Below the pieces are notes generated by a model. The model ran no database searches, was not told the DNA's origin, and saw only the letters and a list, made by a program, of their open reading frames with translations. DNA of 64,000 nt from Shewanella avicenniae. Its GTDB lineage: Bacteria; Pseudomonadota; Gammaproteobacteria; Enterobacterales; Shewanellaceae. Of this stretch, positions 19,389 to 28,734 are shown in pieces. The translations under genes were made by a program, and so were the position numbers. Numbering within the stretch: position 1 is the first letter of the stretch; each line of letters opens with the position of its first letter. Where the stretch lies: the NCBI RefSeq assembly GCF_017354945.1, contig NZ_CP071503.1, positions 930,001-994,000 on the forward strand, read 5' to 3'.

Positions 19389-19727
19389 AAAATCATCATT
19401 TAACTTGCTAAAAACAGCGTTATTGTACGCGGTAATGCTGCTAAACGCGCGTCATGAATTCGGCTTATGTGGCGATAGGGTCGGCAAAGGCTAATATACC
19501 GAAAAACAGTTAATTTTTGTTGCTGGCTCTTGCTCGGCCTCGGCGCCTTTGGTAATAGTGAATCTTTGAAGGAAGGAGCGAACCGCCCTCAATCAGCGAA
19601 TTGGCGTGCATTTTTACAAAGTGTTGGTAATTTCCGCTGTCGGTTCGACCTTGATATACACCCTGAAAGAACAGCCACCTTTAGCGTGAGTTTTTCTTTA
19701 AAAAAATAATAATTTCAGAGGCATATT
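19389..19727. other. Divergent intergenic region trmN6 / brnQ
   Basis: About 340 bases with promoters for both flanking genes presumed. I see no gene, repeat or clear operator. CAGAGG before the GTG at 19728 is the brnQ ribosome binding site. Confidence 0.5.
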
Positions 19728-21131
19728 GTGCAAAATAAGCAACTAACCGCAGGCGATATTATTGGCCTTGGATTTATGGCCTTCGCCTTCTTCTTGGGCG
19801 CGGGTAACCTAATTTTTCCGCCGTTTGCTGGCTATCAAGCGGGTGAAAACACGCCGTTTGCCATGTTGGGCTTTTTGATTACCGCCGTGGGGTTACCGCT
19901 GGCTGGCTTAATCGCCGTAGCAAAATCGAAAGGTAAAGTTATGCGGATGTTACCGCCGGTCGCTGCAACGGTATTGGCCTCTGCAATTTACATCATTATT
20001 GGCCCAGCATTCGCTGCGCCGCGCACCAGCTTGGTGGCATTCGAGATTGGCCTAAAACCCTTTATTGATAACACCGACACCATCATTCACTTGGGTGGTT
20101 TAGCGCTCAATCAAGCACAATTGCTGTTTACTATCGTGTTTTTTATTGTGGTGATGTTGTTGTCGGCCTTTCCCGGGCGCTTGATGGACAGTGTCGGTAA
20201 AGTGTTAACGCCGTTGTTGATTGCCTTGCTGGTTGGCCTGGCGATTTCGGTCATGTTATTTGCCAGTGGCAATATGCCTGCTGCTACAGGTGATTACGCC
20301 TTGCATCCGCTGTCAAAAGGGATTGTTGAAGGCTACAACACCATGGATACCTTAGCATCCTTGATGTTTGGCATGTTAATCATCGACTTGTTGCGTAAAA
20401 AGGGCATTGAAGATACCCATCTGCAAACGGTTTATCTGACCAAAGCCGCGTTTATCGCCGCTGCGGGGTTAGCCTTTGTGTATATCTCGCTGTTTTACCT
20501 TGGCGCAACTGCCGGCGAGTTGGCCTCTGGCGCAACCAATGGCGGCCAGATCCTGACCAACTATGTGAATCAACAGTTTGGTGATTTAGGCAATATTGCA
20601 CTGGCCGTGGTGGTGAGCTTGGCCTGTTTAACCACTGCAGTGGGCTTGGTGACCTCTTGTTCTGATTACTTCAGCGAATTGTTCCCCGTTCTGTCCTATC
20701 GGGTGCTGGTAGTGGTGCTGAGTGTGGTGTGTGCTGTAGTAGCTAACGTGGGGTTAAGTGAGCTTATCAGCATCAGTATTCCGGTGTTGATGATGGTCTA
20801 TCCAGTGGCGATTGCCTTGGTGCTGGTGACCTTCCTTGAGCGTTTCTTCCGCCGGCCGAAATTAACCCATCGCGTATCACTGTTGGTGGCACTGTTGTTT
20901 GGTATTTTTGATGGCTTGAAAGTGGCCGCGGCGTCGATGAAGTCGTTTGATGTCAGTGATGCCACGCCATTTTCGCAGGGGCTGATCCACTTTGTCGCGT
21001 GGATTTCGCCAGTGATGTCTGAGCTGCCATTGTACGATCAAGGCATGGCATGGTTGGTGCCGACCTTGGTGGCGATTGTGGTGTGTATTATCATTGGCCA
21101 CAGCACTAAGCCTAGCAGCGTCAATGCCTAA
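19728..21131 (+). CDS. brnQ: Branched-chain amino acid:cation symporter BrnQ
   Basis: This 467-residue inner-membrane LIVCS-family carrier takes up Leu, Ile and Val with Na+ or H+. The N-terminal signature 'GLGFMAFAFFLGAGNLIFPPFAG' spans the first membrane helix; about 12 hydrophobic segments follow. It starts with GTG 6 bases after CAGAGG. It stands alone, with a strong terminator behind it. Confidence 0.93.
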   Translation: MQNKQLTAGDIIGLGFMAFAFFLGAGNLIFPPFAGYQAGENTPFAMLGFLITAVGLPLAGLIAVAKSKGKVMRMLPPVAATVLASAIYIIIGPAFAAPRTSLVAFEIGLKPFIDNTDTIIHLGGLALNQAQLLFTIVFFIVVMLLSAFPGRLMDSVGKVLTPLLIALLVGLAISVMLFASGNMPAATGDYALHPLSKGIVEGYNTMDTLASLMFGMLIIDLLRKKGIEDTHLQTVYLTKAAFIAAAGLAFVYISLFYLGATAGELASGATNGGQILTNYVNQQFGDLGNIALAVVVSLACLTTAVGLVTSCSDYFSELFPVLSYRVLVVVLSVVCAVVANVGLSELISISIPVLMMVYPVAIALVLVTFLERFFRRPKLTHRVSLLVALLFGIFDGLKVAAASMKSFDVSDATPFSQGLIHFVAWISPVMSELPLYDQGMAWLVPTLVAIVVCIIIGHSTKPSSVNA

Positions 21132-21158
21132 CATGCTTAACATTCATTAGGTGAAATC

Positions 21159-21183
21159 AATGGCGCTGCGGCGCCATTTTTTA
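21159..21183 (+). terminator. brnQ terminator
   Basis: AATGGCGC (21159-21166) pairs with GCGCCATT (21171-21178) and runs into TTTT. Confidence 0.88.
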
Positions 21184-21215
21184 TTTCAGGATTGCTTTGC
21201 CAAGGAGCGTCACAC

Positions 21216-22127
21216 GTGTCTGCTATGCCAAAGCCGTATCAGGCGGATCCCATTATTGAAGCCTTTATTGATGACCTGTGGTCAGAGCGCGGTTTGAGTG
21301 ATAATACCTTGTCGGCCTATCGCACCGACTTGCAGCATTTTGATCAGTATCTGCAGCAGCGTGGAGTGCGCTTGATTGATGCCGCCCGCGATGTGGTGCA
21401 GGACTATCTCGGTAAGCGCTTTGACGAAGGCTTAAAAGCCAGTTCGCAGGCCAGACTCATGAGTAGCTTGCGGCGCTTTTACGGTTTTTTGTTAGTGGGC
21501 AAGCAGATCGACAAAGACCCAATGGCATTGATCTCATCGCCAAAACTGGCGCGTAAGCTGCCCGATACCCTCACTGAGGCAGATATTGACGCCTTGTTGG
21601 CCGAACCCAATGCCGAAGACACCATCGAAGCACGCGATAAAGCGATGCTTGAGCTGCTGTATGCCACCGGCTTACGGGTCAGCGAGCTGGTGGGGTTGAC
21701 CATGGAGCAACTCGGCTTACGCCAAGGCTTAGTGCGCATTACCGGTAAAGGCGGCAAGGAGCGCTTAGTGCCGCTGGGTGAATTCGCGCTGGAAGAGTTG
21801 GAGCGCTATCTGAGCCACACGCGGCCATTGCTGCTGGGCGAGGTTGCCAGTGATGTGGTGTTTCCATCGAGCCGCTGCCGCATGATGACGCGGCAAACCT
21901 TTTGGCACCGCATCAAGTTATATGCGCTGCGCGCTGGGATTACCAAGGCGTTGTCGCCGCATACTCTGCGACACGCGTTTGCCACACATTTGCTGAATCA
22001 CGGCGCTGATTTACGGGTGGTGCAGTTACTGCTGGGGCATAGTTCCTTATCAACCACCCAAATCTATACCCACGTCGCCCAAGCGCGTTTGCAACAGTTA
22101 CATAGTCAATTTCATCCGCGCGGTTAA
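21216..22127 (+). CDS. xerD: Site-specific tyrosine recombinase XerD
   Basis: This 303-residue recombinase works with XerC at dif to resolve chromosome dimers. GTG at 21216 is chosen because AAGGAG lies 8 bases upstream and the length then matches XerD (about 300). An N-terminal SAM-like core-binding domain ('SDNTLSAYRTDLQHF') is followed by the catalytic domain with Arg in 'ATGLRVSELVGL', Lys in 'GKGGKERLVPLG', the box 'SPHTLRHAFATHLLNHGADL', His in 'LLGHSSLSTTQIY' and the nucleophilic Tyr in 'IYTHV'. The xerD-dsbC-recJ order is conserved in gammaproteobacteria. Confidence 0.96.
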   Translation: MSAMPKPYQADPIIEAFIDDLWSERGLSDNTLSAYRTDLQHFDQYLQQRGVRLIDAARDVVQDYLGKRFDEGLKASSQARLMSSLRRFYGFLLVGKQIDKDPMALISSPKLARKLPDTLTEADIDALLAEPNAEDTIEARDKAMLELLYATGLRVSELVGLTMEQLGLRQGLVRITGKGGKERLVPLGEFALEELERYLSHTRPLLLGEVASDVVFPSSRCRMMTRQTFWHRIKLYALRAGITKALSPHTLRHAFATHLLNHGADLRVVQLLLGHSSLSTTQIYTHVAQARLQQLHSQFHPRG

Positions 22128-22284
22128 CCACTAGTTCAATGTTTACCTCATTGAACACAACCGCTCACAAATGCTGAGCGGCCAACGGTTGATTTACATC
22201 ATTTTTAGGGTTAACGTGCCTTCAATTGCCTGCTCGCTAATAAAGTGCTCTTCGCTTTAGCGGCGTATACAAGAGAGACGTAAA

Positions 22285-23007
22285 ATGAAATTGCCCCGGA
22301 TTGTTACCCTGTGCTTATCGCTTGCGGTAGCGCCAATGTTGTTTGCTGCGACACCCGCAGGTAAATATGACGAGTTAAAACAACAACTCACCGACCGACT
22401 CGGTATTGAAATCAATGCCCTGACCGATTCACCGATCGAGGGATTGCTGCAAGCTGTGACCAGCCACGGCATCTTGTACGTGTCTGCCGATGGCACTAAG
22501 TTGATGCAGGGCACTATCTACGATTTAAAAAATCGCATGAATAACCTCACCGAAGCGGCAATGGCGCAACCACGTTTGGAGCAGTTGAAGCCGTTTGAAA
22601 ATGAGATGCTGGTGTACAAAGCCAAAAACGAAAAGCATGTGGTGACGGTGTTTACCGATATCACCTGTGGCTATTGCCGTAAGCTGCATCAACAGATGCA
22701 AGAGTATAACGATCTCGGCATTACCGTGCGTTACATGGCTTATCCTCGCGCAGGTGTACCATCGAAAGTGGCGGAAGATATGGAATCTATCTGGTGCGCT
22801 AAAGATCCATTGAAAGCGATGGATGATGCCAAAGCCGGAAAATCTGTGCCAAGCGCCACCTGTAAAGCGAATATCGCCGCTCAGTACAATCTCGGCGTAA
22901 GCTTCGGTATCAACGGCACGCCATCACTCATTTTAGAAAACGGCACCATGCTGCCAGGCTATATGCCACCAGAGAAACTGAACGATGCGCTAAGCACGCT
23001 GAACTAA
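22285..23007 (+). CDS. dsbC: Periplasmic thiol:disulfide isomerase DsbC
   Basis: This is a 240-residue periplasmic disulfide isomerase. It has a signal peptide (about 1-20, cleaved near 'LFAATPAG'), an N-terminal dimerisation domain and a thioredoxin-fold domain with the active site CGYC in 'FTDITCGYCRKLHQQM'. The structural cysteines 'IWCAKDP' and 'ATCKANI' are present, as is the cis-proline loop 'INGTPSLIL'. Position between xerD and recJ is standard. Confidence 0.95.
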   Translation: MKLPRIVTLCLSLAVAPMLFAATPAGKYDELKQQLTDRLGIEINALTDSPIEGLLQAVTSHGILYVSADGTKLMQGTIYDLKNRMNNLTEAAMAQPRLEQLKPFENEMLVYKAKNEKHVVTVFTDITCGYCRKLHQQMQEYNDLGITVRYMAYPRAGVPSKVAEDMESIWCAKDPLKAMDDAKAGKSVPSATCKANIAAQYNLGVSFGINGTPSLILENGTMLPGYMPPEKLNDALSTLN

Positions 23008-23031
23008 TTAGCGAATAGCGTTGATTCCAAG

Positions 23032-23060
23032 AAAAGGTGAGCCTCGGACTCACCTTTTTG
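23032..23060 (+). terminator. dsbC terminator
   Basis: AAAAGGTGAG pairs with CTCACCTTTT around a 7-base loop and is followed by T. recJ starts only 40 bases later, so recJ probably has its own promoter or depends on read-through. Confidence 0.85.
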
Positions 23061-23099
23061 TTATCTTGCCGTCAGTCAATTTGCAGAAGATATACCCTC

Positions 23100-24824
23100 G
23101 TGATCCATACCATAGTACGTCGCCCCACCGTTGATGACAGCCATCTGCCCAGCACTATGCATCCGCTGTTAAAGCAAATTTATGCCCGTCGCGGCGTGTT
23201 AGTGGATGATTGTGAACTGGTGCTCAAACGCCTGCTGAGCCCCGATACTATGTTGGGCTTACCCCAAGCCGCCGCTATCGTGGCCGATGCTATCGCCGCA
23301 CAAAAACGGATTGTGATTGTGGGCGATTTTGATGCCGATGGTGCGACATCAACCTCGGTGTGTTTACTCGCATTACGCATGTTTGGTTATAACCACTGTG
23401 ACTATCTGATCCCCAATCGGTTTGATTTTGGCTATGGCCTTAGCCCTGAAATTGTTGCGGTCGCGCAGCAGATGGGCGCTGAACTGTTGATTACCGTCGA
23501 TAACGGTATCTCTTCAATTGATGGGGTTGCCGCCGCCAAAGCTGCTGGCATGCAGGTGGTGGTGACCGACCACCATTTACCCTGCAGCCAGTTACCTGCC
23601 GCTGATGCAATTGTGAATCCGAACCAGCCCGGCTGCCGTTTCGCGTCGAAATCGATTGCTGGAGTTGGGGTGGCGTTTTACTTGATGACGGCATTACGCG
23701 CTGAACTTCGCAGTCGTGATTATTTTGCTCAGCGTGGCATGCAGCAGCCGAATCTCGCCTATCTGCTTGATTTGGTCGCGCTCGGCACTGTGGCCGATGT
23801 GGTCGCACTCGATAGCAATAACCGCATTCTGGTGGATGCGGGGCTAAAACGGGTGCGTGCCGGCCAATGTCGTGTCGGCATTATCGCGCTGCTTGAAGTG
23901 GCGCGCCGCGCGCCTGAGAAAATCGTCGCCGCTGATTTTGGTTTTGCTGTCGGCCCACGGCTGAACGCTGCTGGCCGCTTGGATGATATGTCGCTCGGGG
24001 TCGAAACCTTATTGTGTGACGACATGATGTCGGCGCGGCGCATGGCCGCTGAACTCGACGGGCTCAATCAAGAGCGCCGCGAGCTGGAAGCGGGCATGCA
24101 GCAAGAAGCACTGCAACGGTTGCGAACGCTTGAGTTTGGCCAAGCAGATATGCCGTGGGGGATTGCGCTGTATCAGGCGGACTGGCATCAAGGGGTGATC
24201 GGCATTTTGGCGTCACGCATTAAAGAGCGCTATCACCGCCCGGTGATTGCCTTCGCTGAAGCGAGCGACACTGAAATTAAAGGTTCGGCGCGTTCAATTG
24301 CTGGTCTGCATATGCGTGATGTGCTGGAGTTGGTGAACAGTCGGCACCCAGGCATGATTAAAAAGTTTGGTGGCCACGCGATGGCTGCAGGCTTAACCCT
24401 TGAAAAATCGGCGTTTAACCAGTTTGCGCAAGCATTTGATGAAGCGGTGCACAATCAGCTATCTGAAAAGGATTTAGCTGGCGAGCTGCTCAGTGACGGT
24501 GAATTACCGCTGGAGCTGTTTACCCTCGATACAGCGCAGTTGCTGCGTGATGGCGGCCCTTGGGGGCAGGCATTTCCTGAGCCCGTGTTCGACGGTCACT
24601 TTCGTATTCTGCAGCAGCGCTTGGTGGGCGAGAAGCACCTCAAGTTGGTGCTTGAAAGCGAATGTAGCAGCGTAATGGTGGATGCGATTGCCTTTAACGT
24701 CGATCTCAGCGTTTGGCCCGATGCCTCAGTGCAATATATTCGTGCTGTGTATAAATTGGATATTAATGAGTTTCGCGGCAACATCAGTTTGCAGCTGCTG
24801 ATTGATCAACTTGAACCGCTTTGA
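23100..24824 (+). CDS. recJ: Single-stranded-DNA-specific exonuclease RecJ
   Basis: This 574-residue 5'-3' exonuclease acts on single-stranded DNA in recombination and mismatch repair. GTG at 23100 is preferred over an upstream in-frame codon at 23037, because the latter lies inside the dsbC terminator and the shorter form matches RecJ length. DHH-superfamily motifs appear in order: 'VGDFDADGATST', 'TVDNGISS', 'VVTDHHLP', then the DHHA1 motif 'KKFGGHAMAAGLTL'. A C-terminal OB-like domain completes the protein. Confidence 0.94.
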   Translation: MIHTIVRRPTVDDSHLPSTMHPLLKQIYARRGVLVDDCELVLKRLLSPDTMLGLPQAAAIVADAIAAQKRIVIVGDFDADGATSTSVCLLALRMFGYNHCDYLIPNRFDFGYGLSPEIVAVAQQMGAELLITVDNGISSIDGVAAAKAAGMQVVVTDHHLPCSQLPAADAIVNPNQPGCRFASKSIAGVGVAFYLMTALRAELRSRDYFAQRGMQQPNLAYLLDLVALGTVADVVALDSNNRILVDAGLKRVRAGQCRVGIIALLEVARRAPEKIVAADFGFAVGPRLNAAGRLDDMSLGVETLLCDDMMSARRMAAELDGLNQERRELEAGMQQEALQRLRTLEFGQADMPWGIALYQADWHQGVIGILASRIKERYHRPVIAFAEASDTEIKGSARSIAGLHMRDVLELVNSRHPGMIKKFGGHAMAAGLTLEKSAFNQFAQAFDEAVHNQLSEKDLAGELLSDGELPLELFTLDTAQLLRDGGPWGQAFPEPVFDGHFRILQQRLVGEKHLKLVLESECSSVMVDAIAFNVDLSVWPDASVQYIRAVYKLDINEFRGNISLQLLIDQLEPL

Positions 24825-25169
24825 CGAGTCGCTTTGACCATAGCTGTGTAGTGGGGATTAGCCAGCGCTTTTTGCTGTGCCGATTTCGCTGCAGTATTTG
24901 ATCAAAGCCAACGGCAATCTTTCTGGTTGCCGTTTAATTTTTTACTAGATGTGAAAATTTTTCACCAGTTCACAAATCCGACAAAATCCTCTGTTAAATT
25001 TCGCCAATTTGCTGGCAAATCGATCCTTCTTTGACGGCAGAACACTAAAATAATTCCTGAGAAAAAAAGATTAATGTAAAAAAATTGTTTCCTGCTTTAC
25101 AAAAATTTTCAACACGCTATAAGGTGTATTGGATATTTGAACGGCAAGCTACGGTTGGAGAGATACATA
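24825..25169. other. Intergenic region with recJ terminator
   Basis: About 345 bases. A terminator is seen at 24910-24943: AACGGCAA pairs with TTGCCGTT, followed by TAATTTTTT. The remaining 220 bases are AT-rich and presumably hold the promoter of the lipoprotein gene. No other feature recognised. Confidence 0.7.
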
Positions 25170-25706
25170 ATGAAATACATATGGGTAGTATTGGCGATCA
25201 TGCTTTCGGGCTGTTCATCAGTATCTCAAACCGCAGGGACTGATCAGCATCTGGTAACGTTTGATGAGCAAGATTTTGTTGGTATCGATCCAGATTCTGT
25301 TCGCGCGAGATTAGTGGTAGATGACTTTGTAAAACTGCGCACCATTAAGTTAGGTGCTGAAATTGTGTCAGCCCAAGGATCAGTCAGAAAGGAGTTTCCG
25401 CTGGTGCTGGTGGGCGTGGATATGATGCAAGCTGAGCGGAGTTGGATTTTTTTGACTCAATCGCGTAACCGCTACCAGTTCCAACTGACTGCCGAAGGCA
25501 AACGCGAGTTTGAAGAGTTTCAACAGTGGCTCAAAGGCAAATCTTGCACTCACTACAGCTATGCGTTCGACGTGAAGTTTGAAGACGATATTGATCGTCC
25601 GTTCAGTTACACCTTAAAACTGATGCTGCAACCTTCACAAGGCTACATCACTATGGTGGATAACCATCGCGTCAAATCACCATTCTTGGCTCCGTCAGGC
25701 TCATAA
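25170..25706 (+). CDS. Predicted lipoprotein, unknown function
   Basis: This is a 178-residue protein. ATG at 25170 follows GGAGAG at good distance and yields a type II signal peptide: MKYIWVVLAIMLSGCSS, with lipobox LSGC and modified Cys at about 15. Residue +2 after the Cys is Ser, so outer-membrane sorting is likely. The mature part is mixed alpha/beta with no motif I recognise. It ends immediately before the cupin gene start (stop codon and next ATG adjoin), so the two are translationally coupled. Confidence 0.8.
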   Translation: MKYIWVVLAIMLSGCSSVSQTAGTDQHLVTFDEQDFVGIDPDSVRARLVVDDFVKLRTIKLGAEIVSAQGSVRKEFPLVLVGVDMMQAERSWIFLTQSRNRYQFQLTAEGKREFEEFQQWLKGKSCTHYSYAFDVKFEDDIDRPFSYTLKLMLQPSQGYITMVDNHRVKSPFLAPSGS

Positions 25707-26042
25707 ATGCCTGCCAGTGTCACCAATCTGTTAGATTCTCTGCCGTCTTCATTGACGGCAGAGTTGTTTGAAACTCTCATCAAAACCCCAGAACTGCGCA
25801 TTGAGCGGATTTTGTCGGATGGGCAAGTCACGCCAGAGGGGCAGTGGTACGATCAAGCCGAAGATGAGTGGATTTTGTTGCTGCAAGGTGCTGCCCACAT
25901 TCAATATGCCGATGGCCGCGAAGTGGCGCTAACCGTAGGCGATAGTTTGCTGCTGCCTGCACGATGCCAGCACCGCGTGAGCTGGACGACTGAGGATGAA
26001 ATTACCGTCTGGTTAGCGGTGTTTTATCCGCCCAGCCAATAG
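25707..26042 (+). CDS. Small single-domain cupin protein
   Basis: This 111-residue protein has one cupin barrel. Motif 1 is degenerate ('GQWYDQAEDEWILLLQGAAHIQY', with Glu/Asp in place of most histidines) and motif 2 reads 'LTVGDSLLLPARCQHRVSWT'. Because metal-ligand histidines are few, it may be a binding protein rather than an enzyme. It starts directly at the end of the lipoprotein gene, so co-expression is certain if that gene is transcribed. Confidence 0.82.
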   Translation: MPASVTNLLDSLPSSLTAELFETLIKTPELRIERILSDGQVTPEGQWYDQAEDEWILLLQGAAHIQYADGREVALTVGDSLLLPARCQHRVSWTTEDEITVWLAVFYPPSQ

Positions 26043-26064
26043 CCCTAGTTGAGTGTTGCACGCA

Positions 26065-26105
26065 TAAAAAAGCCGCATCACTGTCAAACAGTAATGCGGC
26101 TTTTC
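26065..26105. terminator. Bidirectional terminator between the cupin gene and rpiA
   Basis: AAAAAAGCCGCAT pairs with ATGCGGCTTTT; A and T runs flank both sides, so it serves the convergent genes. Confidence 0.9.
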
Positions 26106-26125
26106 TGTCGCTGAAATCAGCGAAA

Positions 26126-26785
26126 TTATGCTTCGATGGTTTTAACGCCTGAGTCAGTACCCACTAACGCCACATCGGCGCTACGCAGCGCAAAAATACC
26201 GTTCGCCACTACACCTGTGATGTTGTTGATGGTACGCTCCATCTCGATTGGATTCATGATCTTAAAGTTGTACAGATCGAGAATGATGTTGCCGTTATCG
26301 GTCACCACACCTTCACGATAAACCGGGTCACCGCCCAGTTTCACCAACTCACGCGCCACATAGGAACGCGCCATTGGGATCACCTCAACCGGCAGTGGGA
26401 AATCACCCAACACATCAACTTGTTTACTGCCATCCACAATACAAATAAAGGTTTTGGCAACTGCTGCGACGATCTTCTCGCGAGTATGCGCTGCACCGCC
26501 GCCTTTGATCATCTCCATGTGAGGATTGATTTCGTCGGCGCCATCCACGTAGATATCCAATTGATCCACAGTGTTAAGGTCAAACACTGGAATACCATAA
26601 GATTTTAAACGTTCTTCAGAGGCCTTTGAGCTTGATACTGCACCTTCGATATCGCCTTTAATACTCGCAAGTGCATCAATGAAATGATTGACTGTAGAAC
26701 CAGTGCCGACGCCTACAATACTGTCTTTTTCAACGTATTTAAGAGCAGCCCAGCCAACGGCTTTTTTCAATTCATCTTGGGTCAT
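26126..26785 (-). CDS. rpiA: Ribose-5-phosphate isomerase A
   Basis: This 219-residue cytosolic enzyme of the pentose phosphate pathway interconverts ribose-5-P and ribulose-5-P. Conserved segments are '[15 protein letters not shown]' (phosphate loop), '[25 protein letters not shown]' (catalytic Asp/Glu region), '[12 protein letters not shown]' and 'PVEVIPMA'. Full length, with a normal ATG start. Its position near fau, the 6S RNA gene and zapA matches the gammaproteobacterial order. Confidence 0.97.
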   Translation of the reverse strand: MTQDELKKAVGWAALKYVEKDSIVGVGTGSTVNHFIDALASIKGDIEGAVSSSKASEERLKSYGIPVFDLNTVDQLDIYVDGADEINPHMEMIKGGGAAHTREKIVAAVAKTFICIVDGSKQVDVLGDFPLPVEVIPMARSYVARELVKLGGDPVYREGVVTDNGNIILDLYNFKIMNPIEMERTINNITGVVANGIFALRSADVALVGTDSGVKTIEA

Positions 26786-26962
26786 TATGGGTTCCAGAGT
26801 TGAGATGATGGAGAGTTATCGGGCGGTATTATAGCCATAACTTGGCATTACTGCAGCGCTTGCTTAACAATCCGCCGAAATTTTGCGGAGTTAGCGCGGC
26901 GACTGAGTTATGATGCCGCTTTAAACTGTTAACATAATTTTAGCCTGCAAAAAGGAGCTGTC

Positions 26963-27904
26963 ATGGCTGGAGCGAGTTTGCTGACACTGTTGGACGACAT
27001 TGCCACCATTTTGGATGATGTTGCCGTGATGAGTAAGGTGGCGGCGAAAAAGACCGCGGGTGTCTTAGGCGATGACTTGGCGTTAAACGCCCAGCAGGTG
27101 ACCGGCTTTCGTGCCGAGCGTGAACTGCCTGTGGTGTGGGCGGTGGCCAAAGGCTCGTTGCGTAACAAAGCGATTCTGGTGCCTGCGGCCTTGCTGATTA
27201 GCGCCTTTGTGCCTTGGCTGATTATGCCGCTGCTGATGCTAGGCGGTTTGTTTCTCTGCTTCGAAGGCTTTGAAAAGCTGTGGCATAAATTAACCCATAA
27301 AACTGAGCATAAAAGCGAAGCCGAAGCGGTTGAGAGTTTGCAACACGCCGGAGGATTAGAAGCGTGGGAGCAAAGTAAAATCCAAGGCGCGATCCGCACG
27401 GATTTTGTGTTGTCGGCGGAGATCATCGTGCTCACCTTAGGCATTGTGGCCGAGAGCGAGTTTGTCACTCAATTGTCGACTTTAGCGATTATCGCGGTGG
27501 TGATGACGTTAGGCGTATATGGCTTAGTGGCAGCGATCGTAAAACTCGATGATGTCGGGCTGTATCTTAGCGAACGTCAAGGGCAGGGCGGCTTGTGGCA
27601 CAGCGTGCGTCGCTTCGGCTTATTGTTGGTCAGTGCCGCGCCTAAATTGATGAAGCTGCTGACCGTGGTTGGCACTGCGGCAATGTTTATGGTGGGTGGT
27701 GGCATTATTGCGCACGGCGTGCATCGCATTGGCGAATGGATTGAACACCAAGCCGTGGCGGCATCAGCGATTGAAGGCATGGGCAGCCTGCTGAGTATAT
27801 TGGTGCCGACGCTGCTTAATGCGGTGTTGGGTATTGTCGCTGGCGCGGTGGTGCTAGTGCTGATTAGCGGCTTAAGCAAACTCAAACAGCAAGTGACTAG
27901 CTAA
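26963..27904 (+). CDS. DUF808 (YedI-like) inner-membrane protein
   Basis: This is a 313-residue polytopic membrane protein. The N terminus MAGASLLTLLDDIATILDDV and the phrases 'AAKKTAGVLGDDLALNAQQVTG' and 'ELPVVWAVAKGSLRNK' are the DUF808/YedI signature. About six or seven hydrophobic segments follow between residues 75 and 305. Function is not established. It is divergent from rpiA and convergent with sodC. An AAGGAG ribosome binding site precedes the ATG. Confidence 0.88.
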   Translation: MAGASLLTLLDDIATILDDVAVMSKVAAKKTAGVLGDDLALNAQQVTGFRAERELPVVWAVAKGSLRNKAILVPAALLISAFVPWLIMPLLMLGGLFLCFEGFEKLWHKLTHKTEHKSEAEAVESLQHAGGLEAWEQSKIQGAIRTDFVLSAEIIVLTLGIVAESEFVTQLSTLAIIAVVMTLGVYGLVAAIVKLDDVGLYLSERQGQGGLWHSVRRFGLLLVSAAPKLMKLLTVVGTAAMFMVGGGIIAHGVHRIGEWIEHQAVAASAIEGMGSLLSILVPTLLNAVLGIVAGAVVLVLISGLSKLKQQVTS

Positions 27905-27944
27905 GCTTAGGCGTTAACAACCGTTGGCTTTAAATGCCGTAGCC

Positions 27945-28004
27945 ATTCACATAGAAATTCACATAGCAATCCACATAGAAATTCACATAAAAATCCGCAT
28001 AAAA
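27945..28004. repeat. Five tandem copies of a 12-bp unit
   Basis: Five consecutive 12-base units with consensus ATTCACATAGAA lie at 27945, 27957, 27969, 27981 and 27993, differing at only a few positions. The array lies between the DUF808 gene and the sodC-side terminator and is not coding. Confidence 0.9.
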
Positions 28005-28034
28005 AAACGCAGCTTAAACAAGCTGCGTCTTTTG
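28003..28034. terminator. Bidirectional terminator, DUF808 gene / sodC
   Basis: ACGCAGCTT (28007-28015) pairs with AAGCTGCGT (28020-28028), with an A run before and CTTTT after. Confidence 0.85.
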
Positions 28035-28081
28035 TTTAGTGCCTAAGTTGAACTCAGCACGAACTCAATCACATCTCAAGC

Positions 28082-28606
28082 TTAGTCAATCACACCACAG
28101 GCCATACGAGCACCGCCACCACCGAGAGGTTTTGGCGTATCAGAGAAGTTATCGCCGCCAGCGTGGATCATCAAGGCTTTGCCTTTGACATCAGCCACTT
28201 TCAATTTAGGCGCTAACACCGGAGTACTGGCCACGCCATCTGCAGTGACAAATAGCGGCGGCAGATCGCCCACATGGGTGCCATCGCTCCAAGGGTAACC
28301 GTGTGTGCCAGTGCCTGCGGGATCAAAGTGACCACCTGCAGCGCCACCGAGTATGGTTTTGCCATCTTTTTCGCTAGGGCCACAGCTACCATTTTGGTGA
28401 ATATGGAAACCATGCACGCCCGGGGTTAATTCTTTCAGGTTGGGTGTCAGCACTAAACCGTAGGCAGAATCGGCTAACGCCACGGTACCGATCGGTGTTG
28501 TGCCTTCAGCAGTTAACAGCGATACCTCAACTTGCGTTTCAGCGGCCATTGCTGCCGTTGAAAGCAAACCAGCACAGGCGAATGCCATCATTGAACGTTT
28601 AAACAT
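28082..28606 (-). CDS. sodC: Periplasmic Cu/Zn superoxide dismutase
   Basis: This 174-residue secreted enzyme converts superoxide to hydrogen peroxide and oxygen. ATG at 28606 follows GGAGAGG and yields a Sec signal peptide (cleaved after STAAMA). Copper and zinc ligands appear in '[14 protein letters not shown]', '[10 protein letters not shown]' and '[11 protein letters not shown]'; the cysteines in 'GSCG' and 'RMACGVID' form the family disulfide. The [12 protein letters not shown] signature is typical of bacterial SodC. Confidence 0.95.
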   Translation of the reverse strand: MFKRSMMAFACAGLLSTAAMAAETQVEVSLLTAEGTTPIGTVALADSAYGLVLTPNLKELTPGVHGFHIHQNGSCGPSEKDGKTILGGAAGGHFDPAGTGTHGYPWSDGTHVGDLPPLFVTADGVASTPVLAPKLKVADVKGKALMIHAGGDNFSDTPKPLGGGGARMACGVID

Positions 28607-28734
28607 AGACAACCTCTCCATTGGTTATGGGTGAACCGTAAGACAGCAATTCAGACAGAACGCAGACCTCGCTTACGGCAGTTGCAACAGCTTACGCTCA
28701 ACTAAAATGTGACGCAAATCATATTAATGGTGAG

